From Terrabacter sp. Root181 (GTDB lineage: Bacteria > Actinomycetota > Actinomycetes > Actinomycetales > Dermatophilaceae): a stretch of DNA of 64,000 nt. This document shows positions 34,396 to 42,888 of the stretch, one piece after another. Position 1 is the stretch's first letter; each line of letters begins with the position of its first letter. The notes beneath the pieces were generated by a model that worked only from the letters and a program-made list of their open reading frames with translations, made no database searches and was not told the DNA's origin. Position numbers and translations under genes: made by a program. The DNA is taken from assembly GCF_001428505.1 (NCBI RefSeq), contig NZ_LMHU01000001.1:326273-390272 (forward strand), written 5' to 3'.

Positions 34396-35000
34396 CGTGG
34401 TGGCTCCTGCGTCACCGGCTCGTAGGTCACGGCCCCGAACTTCCCCACGAGGACGAGGTCCTCGCCCTGCCTCGACCACGAGTAGGTCTCCGGCGACAGG
34501 TCATCGAGCGGGCGGCCGTCGTAGCTGCCCGAGGGCGAGTCCGGGTCGTGCAGCGTCTGCACGCCACCCTGGGGCTTCAGCGTCAGCGTCGAGCCGGTCA
34601 CCTCGACGACCCCCTTGGTGCCGATGGCGAACTCGAAGGTGCCGCTCGACCGCGACTGCATGAGCACCTCGGCCCGCTCGAACCGGCCGTCGGGCCGGAA
34701 GGTGTAGAGCACCTCGGCCGACCCCTGGTCGAGGCTCTGCCACGTGCCCTCCAGCTGACCCAGGGTGGAGGTCGGGGTGGAGGTCGTGGAGGGCGGCGTG
34801 GACACCGGTCGCGGTGCTGGGGTGTGCGTGACCGTCACGGTCGTCAGCGTCGGCGTGGCACCCGACTGTCTCGCCGAGGAGCACGCCGCGAGCGACAGCG
34901 GGGCCGACGCCACCACGCTGAGTGCGAGCACCGCGGTCCAGCGCCACCTCGTGCGGTCCGGCGGGTTCGTGGTCATGTGGTCGTCCATGGGCTCGGGCAT
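34392..35000 (-). CDS. Probable secreted lipoprotein
   Basis: A 202-residue protein with an N-terminal hydrophobic segment ending in a lipobox-like SLAAC, a threonine/proline-rich linker (TVTHTPAPRPVSTPPSTTST) and a mature domain with EGTWQSLDQGSAEVLYTF, which looks like a small beta-barrel/lipocalin-type fold. The ATG at 35000 follows GAGGAGGG; ATGs 4 and 8 codons on are alternatives. It is coupled to the membrane protein downstream. Confidence 0.7.
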   Translation of the reverse strand: MPEPMDDHMTTNPPDRTRWRWTAVLALSVVASAPLSLAACSSARQSGATPTLTTVTVTHTPAPRPVSTPPSTTSTPTSTLGQLEGTWQSLDQGSAEVLYTFRPDGRFERAEVLMQSRSSGTFEFAIGTKGVVEVTGSTLTLKPQGGVQTLHDPDSPSGSYDGRPLDDLSPETYSWSRQGEDLVLVGKFGAVTYEPVTQEPPR

Positions 35001-35133
35001 CGGCTCGCCCTCCTCGTGCCGGGCACCTCGTCGGTGCCTCTTTGCGCCTCTTCCCATCGGACGTGGCGGCCGGGGCCGGTGATACATCCGGCCGCCGGCC
35101 GGTCTCGCGGGGTGCCCGTGCGCACAATGGGCC

Positions 35134-35658
35134 ATGGCGCTCGCGCTCTGCCTCCTGCTCGACCGCAGGTCGGACCGCGCCGTCCGCGCGCTCTGGGAGC
35201 GGCTCGAGGCGGACGGCGTACCGACGCTGCTCACCCACACCCACGGTCACCACGTGCCCCACCTGTCGTATGCCGTCCTGCTGGCCTGGGAGCGCGAGGC
35301 GGTCCGCTGCGCCGTGGCCGGGCTGGGCGACGGTGGGCCGGTGGAGGTGTCGGTGCAGGGCACGGTGGTCTTCCCCCGAGGGCGCGTGGCGCTCGCCGGG
35401 TCGGCCTCCGTCGATCTCGCGACGCGGCAGGCCCGGGTGGTCGAGGCGCTGCGCGACACTGGAGCGACGATCCACCGGCACTACGAGCCCGGCCACTGGA
35501 TGCCGCACGTGTCCGCGACGACCGGCGTTCCGGGCTCGCACCTGCAGGGCGTCGTCGACGCCGTGTCGGACCGGCTGCCGCTGACCCTCCGGTGCGACCG
35601 GGCCGCCCTCATCGACACGACCGACGGGGCCACGTGGGACCTGCCCGTCGTGCCGTGA
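35134..35658 (+). CDS. 2'-5' RNA ligase / 2H phosphoesterase family protein
   Basis: A 174-residue member of the 2H phosphoesterase superfamily. The two catalytic HxS/T motifs are HLS (VPHLSY, about 42-46) and HVS (MPHVSAT, about 122-127), spaced as expected. Such proteins act on 2'-5' RNA bonds or cyclic phosphates. It appears monocistronic. Confidence 0.8.
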   Translation: MALALCLLLDRRSDRAVRALWERLEADGVPTLLTHTHGHHVPHLSYAVLLAWEREAVRCAVAGLGDGGPVEVSVQGTVVFPRGRVALAGSASVDLATRQARVVEALRDTGATIHRHYEPGHWMPHVSATTGVPGSHLQGVVDAVSDRLPLTLRCDRAALIDTTDGATWDLPVVP

Positions 35659-35694
35659 GCACCGTCCGGTGATGGCGCCTCTACGGGGCGTCCG

Positions 35695-36597
35695 TCAGGG
35701 CGCCGAGCAGACGACGCCAAGGCACTGGGCGAGGTCGCCGTTCCCGGCCGCCTTGTTGCCCCCACCGTCCGTCACGTCGGACGTCGCGCGGATGCCCAGC
35801 TGCCCGTTCCAGGTCGCGAGGTTCTGTGCCAGCGTGGTCGTCCCCGCCGCGTCGATGCCGTCGCCGCCGTTGAGCGTGACGGTGTTCTGGCCGACCAGGG
35901 TGCTGGTGGTGTCCGCGGCCACGTTGATGCCGTCCGCCCAACCACTGCTCACCGTGTTCTGGCTGAGCGTGATCCCCGTCGTGCCGCTGAAGACGGCGAG
36001 ACCGGCGTTCCGTGTGCCCGTCACGACGTTGCGGGTGACGCTGACGGTGCCCGCGAAGTCGGCGACGTAGATGCCGAAGACGTTGTCGGTGGCCACGTTC
36101 TGGGTGACCATGCTCGCGTCGGACCCGCCGACGCGGATCGCGTCGCCCTCGTTGGCCCAGACCGTGTTCTTCGTGACGAGCAGGTTGTCCCCGTTGGCGA
36201 TGTTGATGCCGCGGATGTTGTGGTGGGCCGACACCTTCGACACCGTGGTGAAGTGTGAGGTGTCGACGACCACCCCGGTCTCGAAGCCCGACACCGTCCC
36301 GTTGGTGATGGTGACGCCAGTGCGCTCGACCGCCCTGATGCCCGCGCCCTCGCTCGGGCCGGCGCCCGGTCCGGTGATGCTGTGTCCCTTGAGGTCGAGG
36401 ACGACGTTGTCGGCGGCGATGACGAGCGCGTCCCCCGTGCCGGTGCAGACGAGGTCGGTGGTCAGCGCCGTGCTGGACGTGATGACGTCTCCGCACGCGA
36501 CCGGCGCGACGGCCTGCGCGGATCCGGTCGCGAGCGTCGCGCCGAGCGCGGCGACGGCCGCGACCCCGAGGGTGCGGCGCAAGGTGAACGTGTACAT
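35695..36597 (-). CDS. Secreted right-handed beta-helix protein
   Basis: A 300-residue exported protein. A signal peptide (residues 1-30, ending GSAQA) follows a strong GGGGAGG ribosome site. The rest is a parallel beta-helix with repeated NTV/NxV turn motifs (for example LLVTKNTVWANEGDAIRV, ITLSQNTVSSGWADGINV), as in pectate-lyase-like and periplasmic copper-binding NosD-type proteins. No catalytic residues can be assigned. It is divergent from a papain-like protein across a 212-base gap with a clear inverted repeat. Confidence 0.8.
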   Translation of the reverse strand: MYTFTLRRTLGVAAVAALGATLATGSAQAVAPVACGDVITSSTALTTDLVCTGTGDALVIAADNVVLDLKGHSITGPGAGPSEGAGIRAVERTGVTITNGTVSGFETGVVVDTSHFTTVSKVSAHHNIRGINIANGDNLLVTKNTVWANEGDAIRVGGSDASMVTQNVATDNVFGIYVADFAGTVSVTRNVVTGTRNAGLAVFSGTTGITLSQNTVSSGWADGINVAADTTSTLVGQNTVTLNGGDGIDAAGTTTLAQNLATWNGQLGIRATSDVTDGGGNKAAGNGDLAQCLGVVCSAP

Positions 36598-36718
36598 GGG
36601 TTTCCTCCCCGCGAGCCACGGCCTGAGACCTCTCCCCAGCGGCAACCGTGTCCGCCCACCGAGTGTGCGCCCAGCGCGACCGGCATCGCTGGGGATTGCC
36701 GGTTCCAGGCATCCGCGG

Positions 36719-36743
36719 TGGGCGTTCTGAGTACGAATGCCCA
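36719..36743. promoter_or_regulatory. Inverted repeat between beta-helix and papain-like genes
   Basis: TGGGCGTTC (36719-36727) and GAATGCCCA (36735-36743) form an 8/9 inverted repeat around TGAGTAC. It lies in the middle of the divergent gap 67 bases before the plus-strand start and is a likely regulator site. Confidence 0.45.
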
Positions 36744-36809
36744 GTATCGATCGGGACGCCCGTCGCTCTTCTCCCCGACCAACCAACCTTCGGGGAAAGA
36801 CACACGATC

Positions 36810-37958
36810 ATGCGCATCAGCTTCACGCCCGCCGAGAACGGCTTCGCCTTCAGCAACGGCTTCACCAACCACGTCCTCCGCGTCCCGGCCGTCGGCGTCG
36901 ACATCACGACCCGCGGCCGCTGTGGCGGCATGGCGGCCGCCGCCATGGACTACTGGTACGCCGGCCTGGCCATGTCGACGAACGGCACTCTCCCGCAAGA
37001 CGGCTCGCTCGTCGGCGACTACGTCTACGCCCGGCTCATGGACACCTTCGTCGACAACGGCCTGAAGTTCGTCCAGTACGCCACGAGCCTCGACCACCCG
37101 ACCTGGCTGCGCGGCAAGGGCGTCGCCCGGATGACCCGCGAGGACGAGCTGCCCAAGCTCAAGGCACGGCTCAACTCGGGACAGCCCGTGCTCCTCGGCC
37201 TGACCCAGGCCCGCTCGGTGACCGAGCTCGGCAACGACCACCAGGTCGTCGCCTACGGCTGGGAGCAGGACAGCCGCTACACCTACGTCCTCGTCTACGA
37301 CAACAACAACCCGGGCCAGGAGGTCCGGCTCAGGCTCACCACCGTCGACGACCCGGCCGAGCGGGCCATCACCGGGAGCAACGGCAAGACGTGGCGCGGC
37401 CTCTTCGTCGAGAGCTACACCCGCAAGGTCCCGAGCTACCTCGCCGACGGTCGCGTCATCCACGACTCCACCGACCCGCGCATCATGGTGATCCGCGGTG
37501 GCGGGCAGTTCTGGGTGCCGTCACCGGCCGAGTTCGACGCGTGCGGGCTCCGTTGGGACGCGGTCGTGTCCGCCAAGTCGGGCTCGATGGCGCACGTCGC
37601 GACCCACCCGGGCAACGGCACGCTCGTCCGCGAGCGCGGCACCGACCCGATCCACGTCGTCTACGGCGGCAAGGCCTTCTGGATCCCGTCGCCCGAGGTC
37701 TTCGAAGGGCTGGGACTCGACTGGGGGAAGGTCCGCGAGATCCCGCAGGGCACGCTCGCCGGACTGCGCTCGATGCCGCTCGACCGGACGTTGCTGCGTG
37801 AGCGGTCGGCCGACCCGGTGTGGCTCGTCGACGGCGGACGCCTCCGGCACGTCACGAGCCAGGCCGTCATGGACCGGCTCGGCCTCGAGTGGGGCTGCGT
37901 GCGTGTCGTGCCCGACGGGGCCCTCGCGGGTCTCGCGACGGGAACGCCGATCACCTGA
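36810..37958 (+). CDS. Papain-like (C39-type) protein with C-terminal repeats
   Basis: A 382-residue protein. The N-terminal half has RGRCGGMAAAAMDYW with C38 as a candidate nucleophile, H144 in LGNDHQVVAYGW and D164 in VYDNNNPG, the order of a papain/C39 cysteine protease. The C-terminal half (about 225-382) holds three imperfect repeats of a VxGGxxFWVPSPxxFxxxGLxW type. No signal peptide is seen, so a cytoplasmic or non-classical location is implied. It may be a peptidase or a catalytically used binding fold; the divergent beta-helix gene may be its partner. Confidence 0.6.
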   Translation: MRISFTPAENGFAFSNGFTNHVLRVPAVGVDITTRGRCGGMAAAAMDYWYAGLAMSTNGTLPQDGSLVGDYVYARLMDTFVDNGLKFVQYATSLDHPTWLRGKGVARMTREDELPKLKARLNSGQPVLLGLTQARSVTELGNDHQVVAYGWEQDSRYTYVLVYDNNNPGQEVRLRLTTVDDPAERAITGSNGKTWRGLFVESYTRKVPSYLADGRVIHDSTDPRIMVIRGGGQFWVPSPAEFDACGLRWDAVVSAKSGSMAHVATHPGNGTLVRERGTDPIHVVYGGKAFWIPSPEVFEGLGLDWGKVREIPQGTLAGLRSMPLDRTLLRERSADPVWLVDGGRLRHVTSQAVMDRLGLEWGCVRVVPDGALAGLATGTPIT

Positions 37959-38130
37959 GGATGGCCGACCGGCGGCCGGCGACCGGTGGCCGGCGGCCGG
38001 CGGCCGGCGGGACTAGTCACCGGTGGTCCTTTTGCACCATGGTGCGCCATTTCGACGACGTGCGCCGACACCGGCGTGTCACTCTGTCTCGGTCGCTCCT
38101 GCGCGGGACACTCGTTCTCAGGAAAGACCG
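37959..38130. other. GC-rich spacer with palindromes
   Basis: No gene is supported. The first 70 bases are a CCGGCGG-rich simple-sequence stretch; then come a perfect palindrome GCACCATGGTGC (38034-38045) and a perfect 9-bp inverted repeat GTCTCGGTC (38086-38094) / GACCGAGAC (38126-38134), which runs directly into the two-hairpin element. Confidence 0.45.
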
Positions 38131-38204
38131 AGACTTCGACGGTTGGCCCGTTGTGGTACGTGAACCGTCACTGGTAGCCCGGCATCGCGAACGCGAGCCG
38201 GGCT
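38131..38204 (+). ncRNA. Two-hairpin intergenic element, copy 2
   Basis: Second copy of the element at 22511. Hairpin 1 pairs GACGGTT (38138-38144) with AACCGTC (38163-38169), with the same loop. Hairpin 2 pairs AGCCCGGC (38176-38183) with GCCGGGCT (38197-38204), closed by TCGC-gaac-GCGA. The outer stem here differs from copy 1 at both strands yet pairs perfectly. A stem GTCTCGGTC/GACCGAGAC precedes it only in this copy. Confidence 0.5.
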
Positions 38205-38262
38205 CCAACACATTTTGGGGGAGGGTGGCGCGGATCTCGCGGCCCGACAACGGTTTCCGGAC

Positions 38263-38275
38263 TACCGTGAAAGGC
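38263..38275 (+). promoter_or_regulatory. Leaderless -10 box of the SRPBCC gene
   Basis: TACCGT (38263-38268) lies seven bases before the ATG at 38276. Confidence 0.45.
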
Positions 38276-38929
38276 ATGAGGCGCCTGGTCGCACCAGTGG
38301 TCGTCGGCGCCGCGGTCGTGACCGTGGTGACGCTGCGCTGGTCGGCCCTGCACTGGGGCGCCACCACCGAGGAGACGCGTGAGCACCTGCCGGGTGACGA
38401 GATCCTCCCGGTCGCCGGCCTCGTCGCCACCCGTTCCATCACGGTCCAAGCCCCGCCCGAGGACGTGTGGCCCTGGGTCGTCCAGCTAGGCGCGGACCGC
38501 GGTGGCTTCTACAGCTACGACCGTCTCGAGAACCTCGCCGGGTGCCGGCTGCACAGTGCGGAGAACGTCGTCGAGGAGTGGCAGCACCTCGAGGCCGGCG
38601 ACGTCGTCCGCCTCCACCCGCAGGTCGCGCTCGCCGTCGCGTCGGTCGACCCCGGGCGGTCGCTCGTGCTCCACGCGGCACCCGCCATGCCAGGCGACCC
38701 GGCGGCGGCCCCCTACGACTTCACGTGGTCGTTCGTCCTGCGCCGCCACCCGCACCTCGCGACCCGGCTCATCACCCGCGAGCGCTTCGCCTACACGCAC
38801 CGGTGGTCGCCGTTCCTCGTCGAGCCGGTGTCGGCCGCGAGCTCGCTGATGAGCCAGAAGATGCTGCGCGGCATCCGTGACCGCGCCGAGCGCGCGGCCG
38901 AGTCGTCGGGCCGCGCGCCCGTCGTGTGA
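38276..38929 (+). CDS. SRPBCC-fold protein with N-terminal membrane segment
   Basis: A 217-residue protein. Residues 3-22 are hydrophobic (APVVVGAAVVTVVT). The rest has the SRPBCC (START-like) start RSITVQAPPEDVWPWVVQLGADRGGFYSYDRLENLAG and a later DFTWSFVL block, as in polyketide cyclase-like lipid-binding proteins. Ligand and role are unknown. The ATG is preferred over a GTG three codons earlier because of the -10 box position. It follows the two-hairpin element by 71 bases. Confidence 0.75.
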   Translation: MRRLVAPVVVGAAVVTVVTLRWSALHWGATTEETREHLPGDEILPVAGLVATRSITVQAPPEDVWPWVVQLGADRGGFYSYDRLENLAGCRLHSAENVVEEWQHLEAGDVVRLHPQVALAVASVDPGRSLVLHAAPAMPGDPAAAPYDFTWSFVLRRHPHLATRLITRERFAYTHRWSPFLVEPVSAASSLMSQKMLRGIRDRAERAAESSGRAPVV

Positions 38930-38941
38930 CGACGGCGGGAC

Positions 38942-39586
38942 TCAGGTGGCCGAGCCTGTGCCGGTGCGCACGTTCCACGTCGCCGAGATGGTCTCGCCGA
39001 CCCCACCGGTCGCACTCTGGAGGAAGAGCGTGTACTTGATGATCGCGAACGCCAGCGAGAGCGATTCGAAGGGGGGCCCTTCTGACGCGGACGACTGGTA
39101 GGAGATGACGGCGACGTCCTTGAGCTCGAGCTCGAGGAACTTTCTCGGCGTGTCCCCGCCGGTCATGCCCTGGAGCACGGCCGTCGACACGTGCTTGCCA
39201 TTCATGGTGCGAAGGAAGAGAAGCGGACTGGCGGAACCGAACTGTGTCGACAGATTGAGATTGCTGATGCTGGCCTTGCTCGACGACCAGCCCGATCCCG
39301 AGACGGCAGACGAGTTCGAGGCTCCCCAGGAGTAGCTCTCCACGTCGATCCACGCGAGGTGCCGCTCATCGACACTGTCCCCGGGGATCCCATCGAGCTG
39401 GAGGAAGTAGGAACCTCCGGAGACGCCCGCCAGCGCGGCGACCGTGTCCATCGACGGGAGGGCGGCAGCCGAGGCCGCTTCGGTGCCACCGAGCGCGATG
39501 GCGCTGGTGAGGCCACCGAGGCCGAGGGCCCCGGTCTTGAGAGCCCCGCGGCGGGTGGTGGTGAATGCATCGTTGCCGTCGACCAT
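38942..39586 (-). CDS. Tat-exported Hcp-like (type VI tube fold) protein
   Basis: A 214-residue protein with a twin-arginine signal (TTTRRGALKTGALGLGGL, about 9-26) and a mature domain that follows the Hcp pattern: YFLQLDGIPGDSVDERHLAWIDVESYSWG, then FLRTMNGKHVSTAVLQGMTGGD and ELELKDVAVISYQ. Hcp normally builds the tube of a type VI system, but none of the other components is here and the organism is Gram-positive-like. The export signal shows the fold is used outside the cell, perhaps as a surface tube or ring. Confidence 0.78.
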   Translation of the reverse strand: MVDGNDAFTTTRRGALKTGALGLGGLTSAIALGGTEAASAAALPSMDTVAALAGVSGGSYFLQLDGIPGDSVDERHLAWIDVESYSWGASNSSAVSGSGWSSSKASISNLNLSTQFGSASPLLFLRTMNGKHVSTAVLQGMTGGDTPRKFLELELKDVAVISYQSSASEGPPFESLSLAFAIIKYTLFLQSATGGVGETISATWNVRTGTGSAT

Positions 39587-39720
39587 GACTGCCTCACATC
39601 GATCAGGTGGCCTGACTGGCCACGGACTCCGATCGTGGCGCGAAAAACAATGAGCCGCAGTCAAACTCAACAAACCCCGAGAGTTGAGGATGGCGCGATG
39701 TCATGGCATGTCGACCGATG
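39587..39720. promoter_or_regulatory. Hcp-like upstream region with two inverted repeats
   Basis: Two perfect inverted repeats lie upstream of the Hcp-like gene: GTGGCC-tgact-GGCCAC (39607-39623) and CTCAAC...GTTGAG (39666-39671 / 39683-39688). Either could be an operator or attenuator. Confidence 0.4.
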
Positions 39721-39960
39721 TCAGGACGGCACCTCCGGGACCGCCACCTTGCGCCCGCGTGCGAAGTAGGCGAGCGGGCCCACGAAGTTGATCGCGATGA
39801 TGGCGGCCCACTTCGCCTTGCTCCCTGCAACCTGACTCGCCGGTCGCCGGGCCAGGTCGGCCCAGGCCGTCGCCGCCAGGGACAGCTGGATGCATCCCGC
39901 CACGAGGATCGCCGTCTGCTGACCACTCGTCAGGTCCGACCACTTCTTCTTCTGGGCCAT
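39721..39960 (-). CDS. PLDc_N-type small membrane protein
   Basis: A 79-residue protein with two membrane helices and the PLD nuclease N-terminal-domain look: LAVAGCIQLSLAATAWADLARRP between helices and WAAIIAINFVGPLAYFARGR after. No catalytic domain is attached. Such small free-standing PLDc_N proteins are common in actinobacteria; function unknown. Confidence 0.78.
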   Translation of the reverse strand: MAQKKKWSDLTSGQQTAILVAGCIQLSLAATAWADLARRPASQVAGSKAKWAAIIAINFVGPLAYFARGRKVAVPEVPS

Positions 39961-40004
39961 GCCCCCTCCTCAGGGACTCTCACGCTCTCGGTGCAGGACG
40001 ACGG

Positions 40005-41264
40005 TCAGTGCAGGATGTTCCGGAAGGCGTCGAGGAGGATCTCGAGCTCCATCTCCCCGATGACGAGCGGGGGAGCGATGCGCACCGTCGAGCCGTGCGT
40101 GTCCTTGACGAGGACACCGTGCTCGAGCAGGCGGTGCGACGCCTCGCGCCCGGTCATGAGCCGCGGGTCGATATCGACGCCGGCCCACAAGCCGCGGCAG
40201 CGCACCGCGTCCACGCCGTGGCCGAGCAGCTCGCGCAGCCCGGTCTCGAGCTGCGCCCCGAGCCACCGTGCCCGCTGCTGGAACTCGCCGGTCGACAGCA
40301 GGCCCACCACCGCCTGGCCCACCGCGGCCGCGAGCGGGTTGCCGCCGAACGTCGACCCGTGGCTTCCCGGCGTGAAGACGCCGAGCACATCACGGTCGGC
40401 GACGACCGCCGACACCGGGACGATGCCGCCGCCGAGCGCCTTGCCGAGCAGGTAGACGTCGGGCACGACGCCCTCGACGTCACAGGCGAAGGTCGTGCCG
40501 GTGCGGCCCAGCCCCGACTGGATCTCGTCGGCCACCATGAGCACGTTGCGCTCCCGGGTGAGGGCGCGCACGTCGCGCAGCCACCCCTCGGGCGGGATGA
40601 TGACGCCGCCCTCGCCCTGGATCGGCTCGAGCAGCACCGCGACGGTCTCGTCGGTGATGGCCGCCTCGAGGGCCTCGAGGTCGCCGAACGGCACCATGTC
40701 GAAGCCCGGCGTGTAGGGGCCGTAGTGGTCGTGGGCGAGCGGGTCGTCGGAGAAGCTGATGATCGTCGTCGTGCGGCCGTGGAAGTTGCCGGCCATGACG
40801 ACGATCCGGGCTCGGCCGCCGGGCACGCCCTTGACCTCGTAGCCCCATCTCCGGGCGGTCTTGATCGCGGTCTCGACGGCCTCGGCGCCGGTGTTCATCG
40901 GCAGCACGAGCTCCTTGCCGGCGAGCGTCGCGAGGTCACGACAGAAGGGGCCGAGCCGGTCGCTGTGGAAGGCGCGGCTCGTCAGCGTCAGCCGGTCGAG
41001 CTGCGACCGTGCTGCGGCGACGAGAGTCGGGTGGAGGTGCCCGAAGTTGAGCGCCGAGTAGCCGGCGAGGGCATCGAGATAGCGGCGTCCCTCGACGTCC
41101 GTGACCCACGCGCCCTCGGCGTGCGCGATGACGACGGGCAGCGGGCTGTAGTTGTTGGCCACCCAGCTCTGCGCCAGCGAGACGTGCTCGTGGGTGGTGG
41201 TGCGGGGACCCGGGGTCGGGCTGGTCTGCTCGCTGGCCCCGGTTCGTGCGGCCGTGTCGCTCAC
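40005..41264 (-). CDS. rocD: Ornithine--oxo-acid aminotransferase
   Basis: A 419-residue class III PLP aminotransferase that moves the delta-amino group of ornithine to 2-oxoglutarate, giving glutamate semialdehyde. The PLP lysine is K275 (LLGKALGGG); GNFHGRTT, EPIQGEGG and DEIQSGLGRTG are the other family blocks. YSALNFGH and the TSRAFHSDR segment are typical of ornithine rather than acetylornithine enzymes. Starts at a GTG (41264). It stands alone, divergent from the P-loop gene at 41440. Confidence 0.88.
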   Translation of the reverse strand: MSDTAARTGASEQTSPTPGPRTTTHEHVSLAQSWVANNYSPLPVVIAHAEGAWVTDVEGRRYLDALAGYSALNFGHLHPTLVAAARSQLDRLTLTSRAFHSDRLGPFCRDLATLAGKELVLPMNTGAEAVETAIKTARRWGYEVKGVPGGRARIVVMAGNFHGRTTTIISFSDDPLAHDHYGPYTPGFDMVPFGDLEALEAAITDETVAVLLEPIQGEGGVIIPPEGWLRDVRALTRERNVLMVADEIQSGLGRTGTTFACDVEGVVPDVYLLGKALGGGIVPVSAVVADRDVLGVFTPGSHGSTFGGNPLAAAVGQAVVGLLSTGEFQQRARWLGAQLETGLRELLGHGVDAVRCRGLWAGVDIDPRLMTGREASHRLLEHGVLVKDTHGSTVRIAPPLVIGEMELEILLDAFRNILH

Positions 41265-41439
41265 CCCTCGATCGTGGCACCGAGCCGCCTGTCCGGCACC
41301 GGAATGTGAGGTGATCCGCCTCTCGGACCGCCGCCGGCCGCGGACCCCGGTGGGACACTGGCAGAGGCGGGTCCCGCAGCCAGGACTACCCGCGGTGGGG
41401 TGTGTCGGTCACGTCGGTGACCCAGCCATGGAGATGGTC

Positions 41440-42888
41440 ATGAGCGCCCCCAGCACGCCTGTCACGACCCGCGCCGCCTCTGAAGCCGTCGGCGACGTCG
41501 CCCCACGGACGCGAGTCGTCATCCTGGGCGCGGCTGGACGCGACTTCCACGACTTCAACGTCGTGTTCCGCGACGACCCGGCCTACGAGGTCGTCGCCTT
41601 CACGGCGACGCAGATCCCCGACATCGACGGCCGCCGCTACCCGCCGGAGCTCGCGGGATCCCTGTATCCGCAAGGCATCCCGATCGTCACGGAGTCTGAG
41701 CTGACCGACCTCGTCGAACGCGAGCACGTCGACGTCGTCGTCTTCGCCTACTCCGACGTGCGGCACGAGCAGGTCATGCACCTGGCGTCCCGGTGCATCG
41801 CTGCCGGCGCCGACTTCCGTCTCCACAGCGCGCGGCGCACGATGCTGCGCAGCACGAAGCCCGTCGTGGCCGTGACGGCCGTGCGCACGGGCGTCGGCAA
41901 GAGCCAGACGACCCGCTACCTCGCGCGGATGCTCATCGACCTCGGCCTGCGCGTCGTCGCGATCCGGCACCCGATGCCCTACGGCGACCTCGCCGCCCAG
42001 GCGTGCCAGCGCTTCGCAACGTATGCCGACCTCGACCTCCACGACTGCACGATCGAGGAGCGCGAGGAGTACGAGCCGCACCTCGACGCGGGCGTCGTCG
42101 TCTACGCGGGCGTCGACTACGAGCGGATCCTGCGCGAGGCCGAGCAGGAGGCCGACGTGATCCTCTGGGACGGCGGCAACAACGACCTGCCCTTCTACGT
42201 CCCCGACCTCCACGTCGTGCTCGCCGACCCGCTGCGACCGGGTGACGAGGCGGCCTACCACCCGGGCGAGGCCAACGTCCGGATGGCCGACGTCGTCGTC
42301 ATCGCCAAGTGCGACTCGGCACGGACGGCCGACATCGAGGCCGTCGAGGCGTCCGTGCGTGACCTCAACCCCGGCGCCACGGTGCTGCGCGCCGACAGCC
42401 CTGTCACCGTTGACGATCCGGCCGCCGTCCACGGTCGCCGAGTCATCGTCGTCGAGGACGGCCCGACGCTGACGCACGGGTCGATGACCTACGGCGCCGG
42501 CGTGGTCGGCGCCCGCGCGGCCGGTGCCGCCCTGCTCGTCGACCCGACCCCGTATGCCGTGGGGTCCATCGCCGCGACCTACGCGAAGTACCCGAACGCG
42601 CGGGGTGTCCTGCCGGCCATGGGCTACGGAGCGGAGCAGGTGCGCGACCTCGAGGCGACGATCCGGGCCGCGGTCGACGCGGGGGAGTGCGACGCCGTCG
42701 TCAGCGGCACGCCCATCGACCTCACCCGGGTGCTGTCGGTCCCGGCGCCCCTCGTGCGGGCCCGCTACGAGCTGCGGGAGGTCGTGCCCGGAGGCCTTGC
42801 CGCCGCAGTGCGGACCGCACTGCCGCTCGACGTCCTCACCGTCCTCGGCGCCCACGCGGGCGCCTCGTTCGCCGGGAGCGCGTCATGA
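41440..42888 (+). CDS. Cyclic 2,3-diphosphoglycerate synthetase-like P-loop protein
   Basis: A 482-residue protein. It opens with VVILGAAGRDFHDFNVVFRD, a Rossmann-like block, and has a P-loop GVGKSQTTR (about 142-150) in the middle, followed by PNARGVLPAMGYG and GTPIDLTRVL. This layout is that of the cyclic 2,3-diphosphoglycerate synthetase-related family, which is also found as an uncharacterised GTPase in mesophiles. The third of three clustered ATGs (41440) is chosen because GGAG lies 10 bases before it. The stop overlaps the next gene (ATGA). Confidence 0.75.
   Translation: MSAPSTPVTTRAASEAVGDVAPRTRVVILGAAGRDFHDFNVVFRDDPAYEVVAFTATQIPDIDGRRYPPELAGSLYPQGIPIVTESELTDLVEREHVDVVVFAYSDVRHEQVMHLASRCIAAGADFRLHSARRTMLRSTKPVVAVTAVRTGVGKSQTTRYLARMLIDLGLRVVAIRHPMPYGDLAAQACQRFATYADLDLHDCTIEEREEYEPHLDAGVVVYAGVDYERILREAEQEADVILWDGGNNDLPFYVPDLHVVLADPLRPGDEAAYHPGEANVRMADVVVIAKCDSARTADIEAVEASVRDLNPGATVLRADSPVTVDDPAAVHGRRVIVVEDGPTLTHGSMTYGAGVVGARAAGAALLVDPTPYAVGSIAATYAKYPNARGVLPAMGYGAEQVRDLEATIRAAVDAGECDAVVSGTPIDLTRVLSVPAPLVRARYELREVVPGGLAAAVRTALPLDVLTVLGAHAGASFAGSAS

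Noticed and set aside
33022-35000. Lipoprotein and membrane protein as a two-component sensor
   Set aside because: No histidine kinase, HAMP or receiver motif can be found in either protein.
38942-39586. Hcp-like gene as evidence of a type VI secretion system
   Set aside because: No TssB, TssC, VgrG, ClpV or baseplate genes are in the window, and the protein carries a Tat signal.
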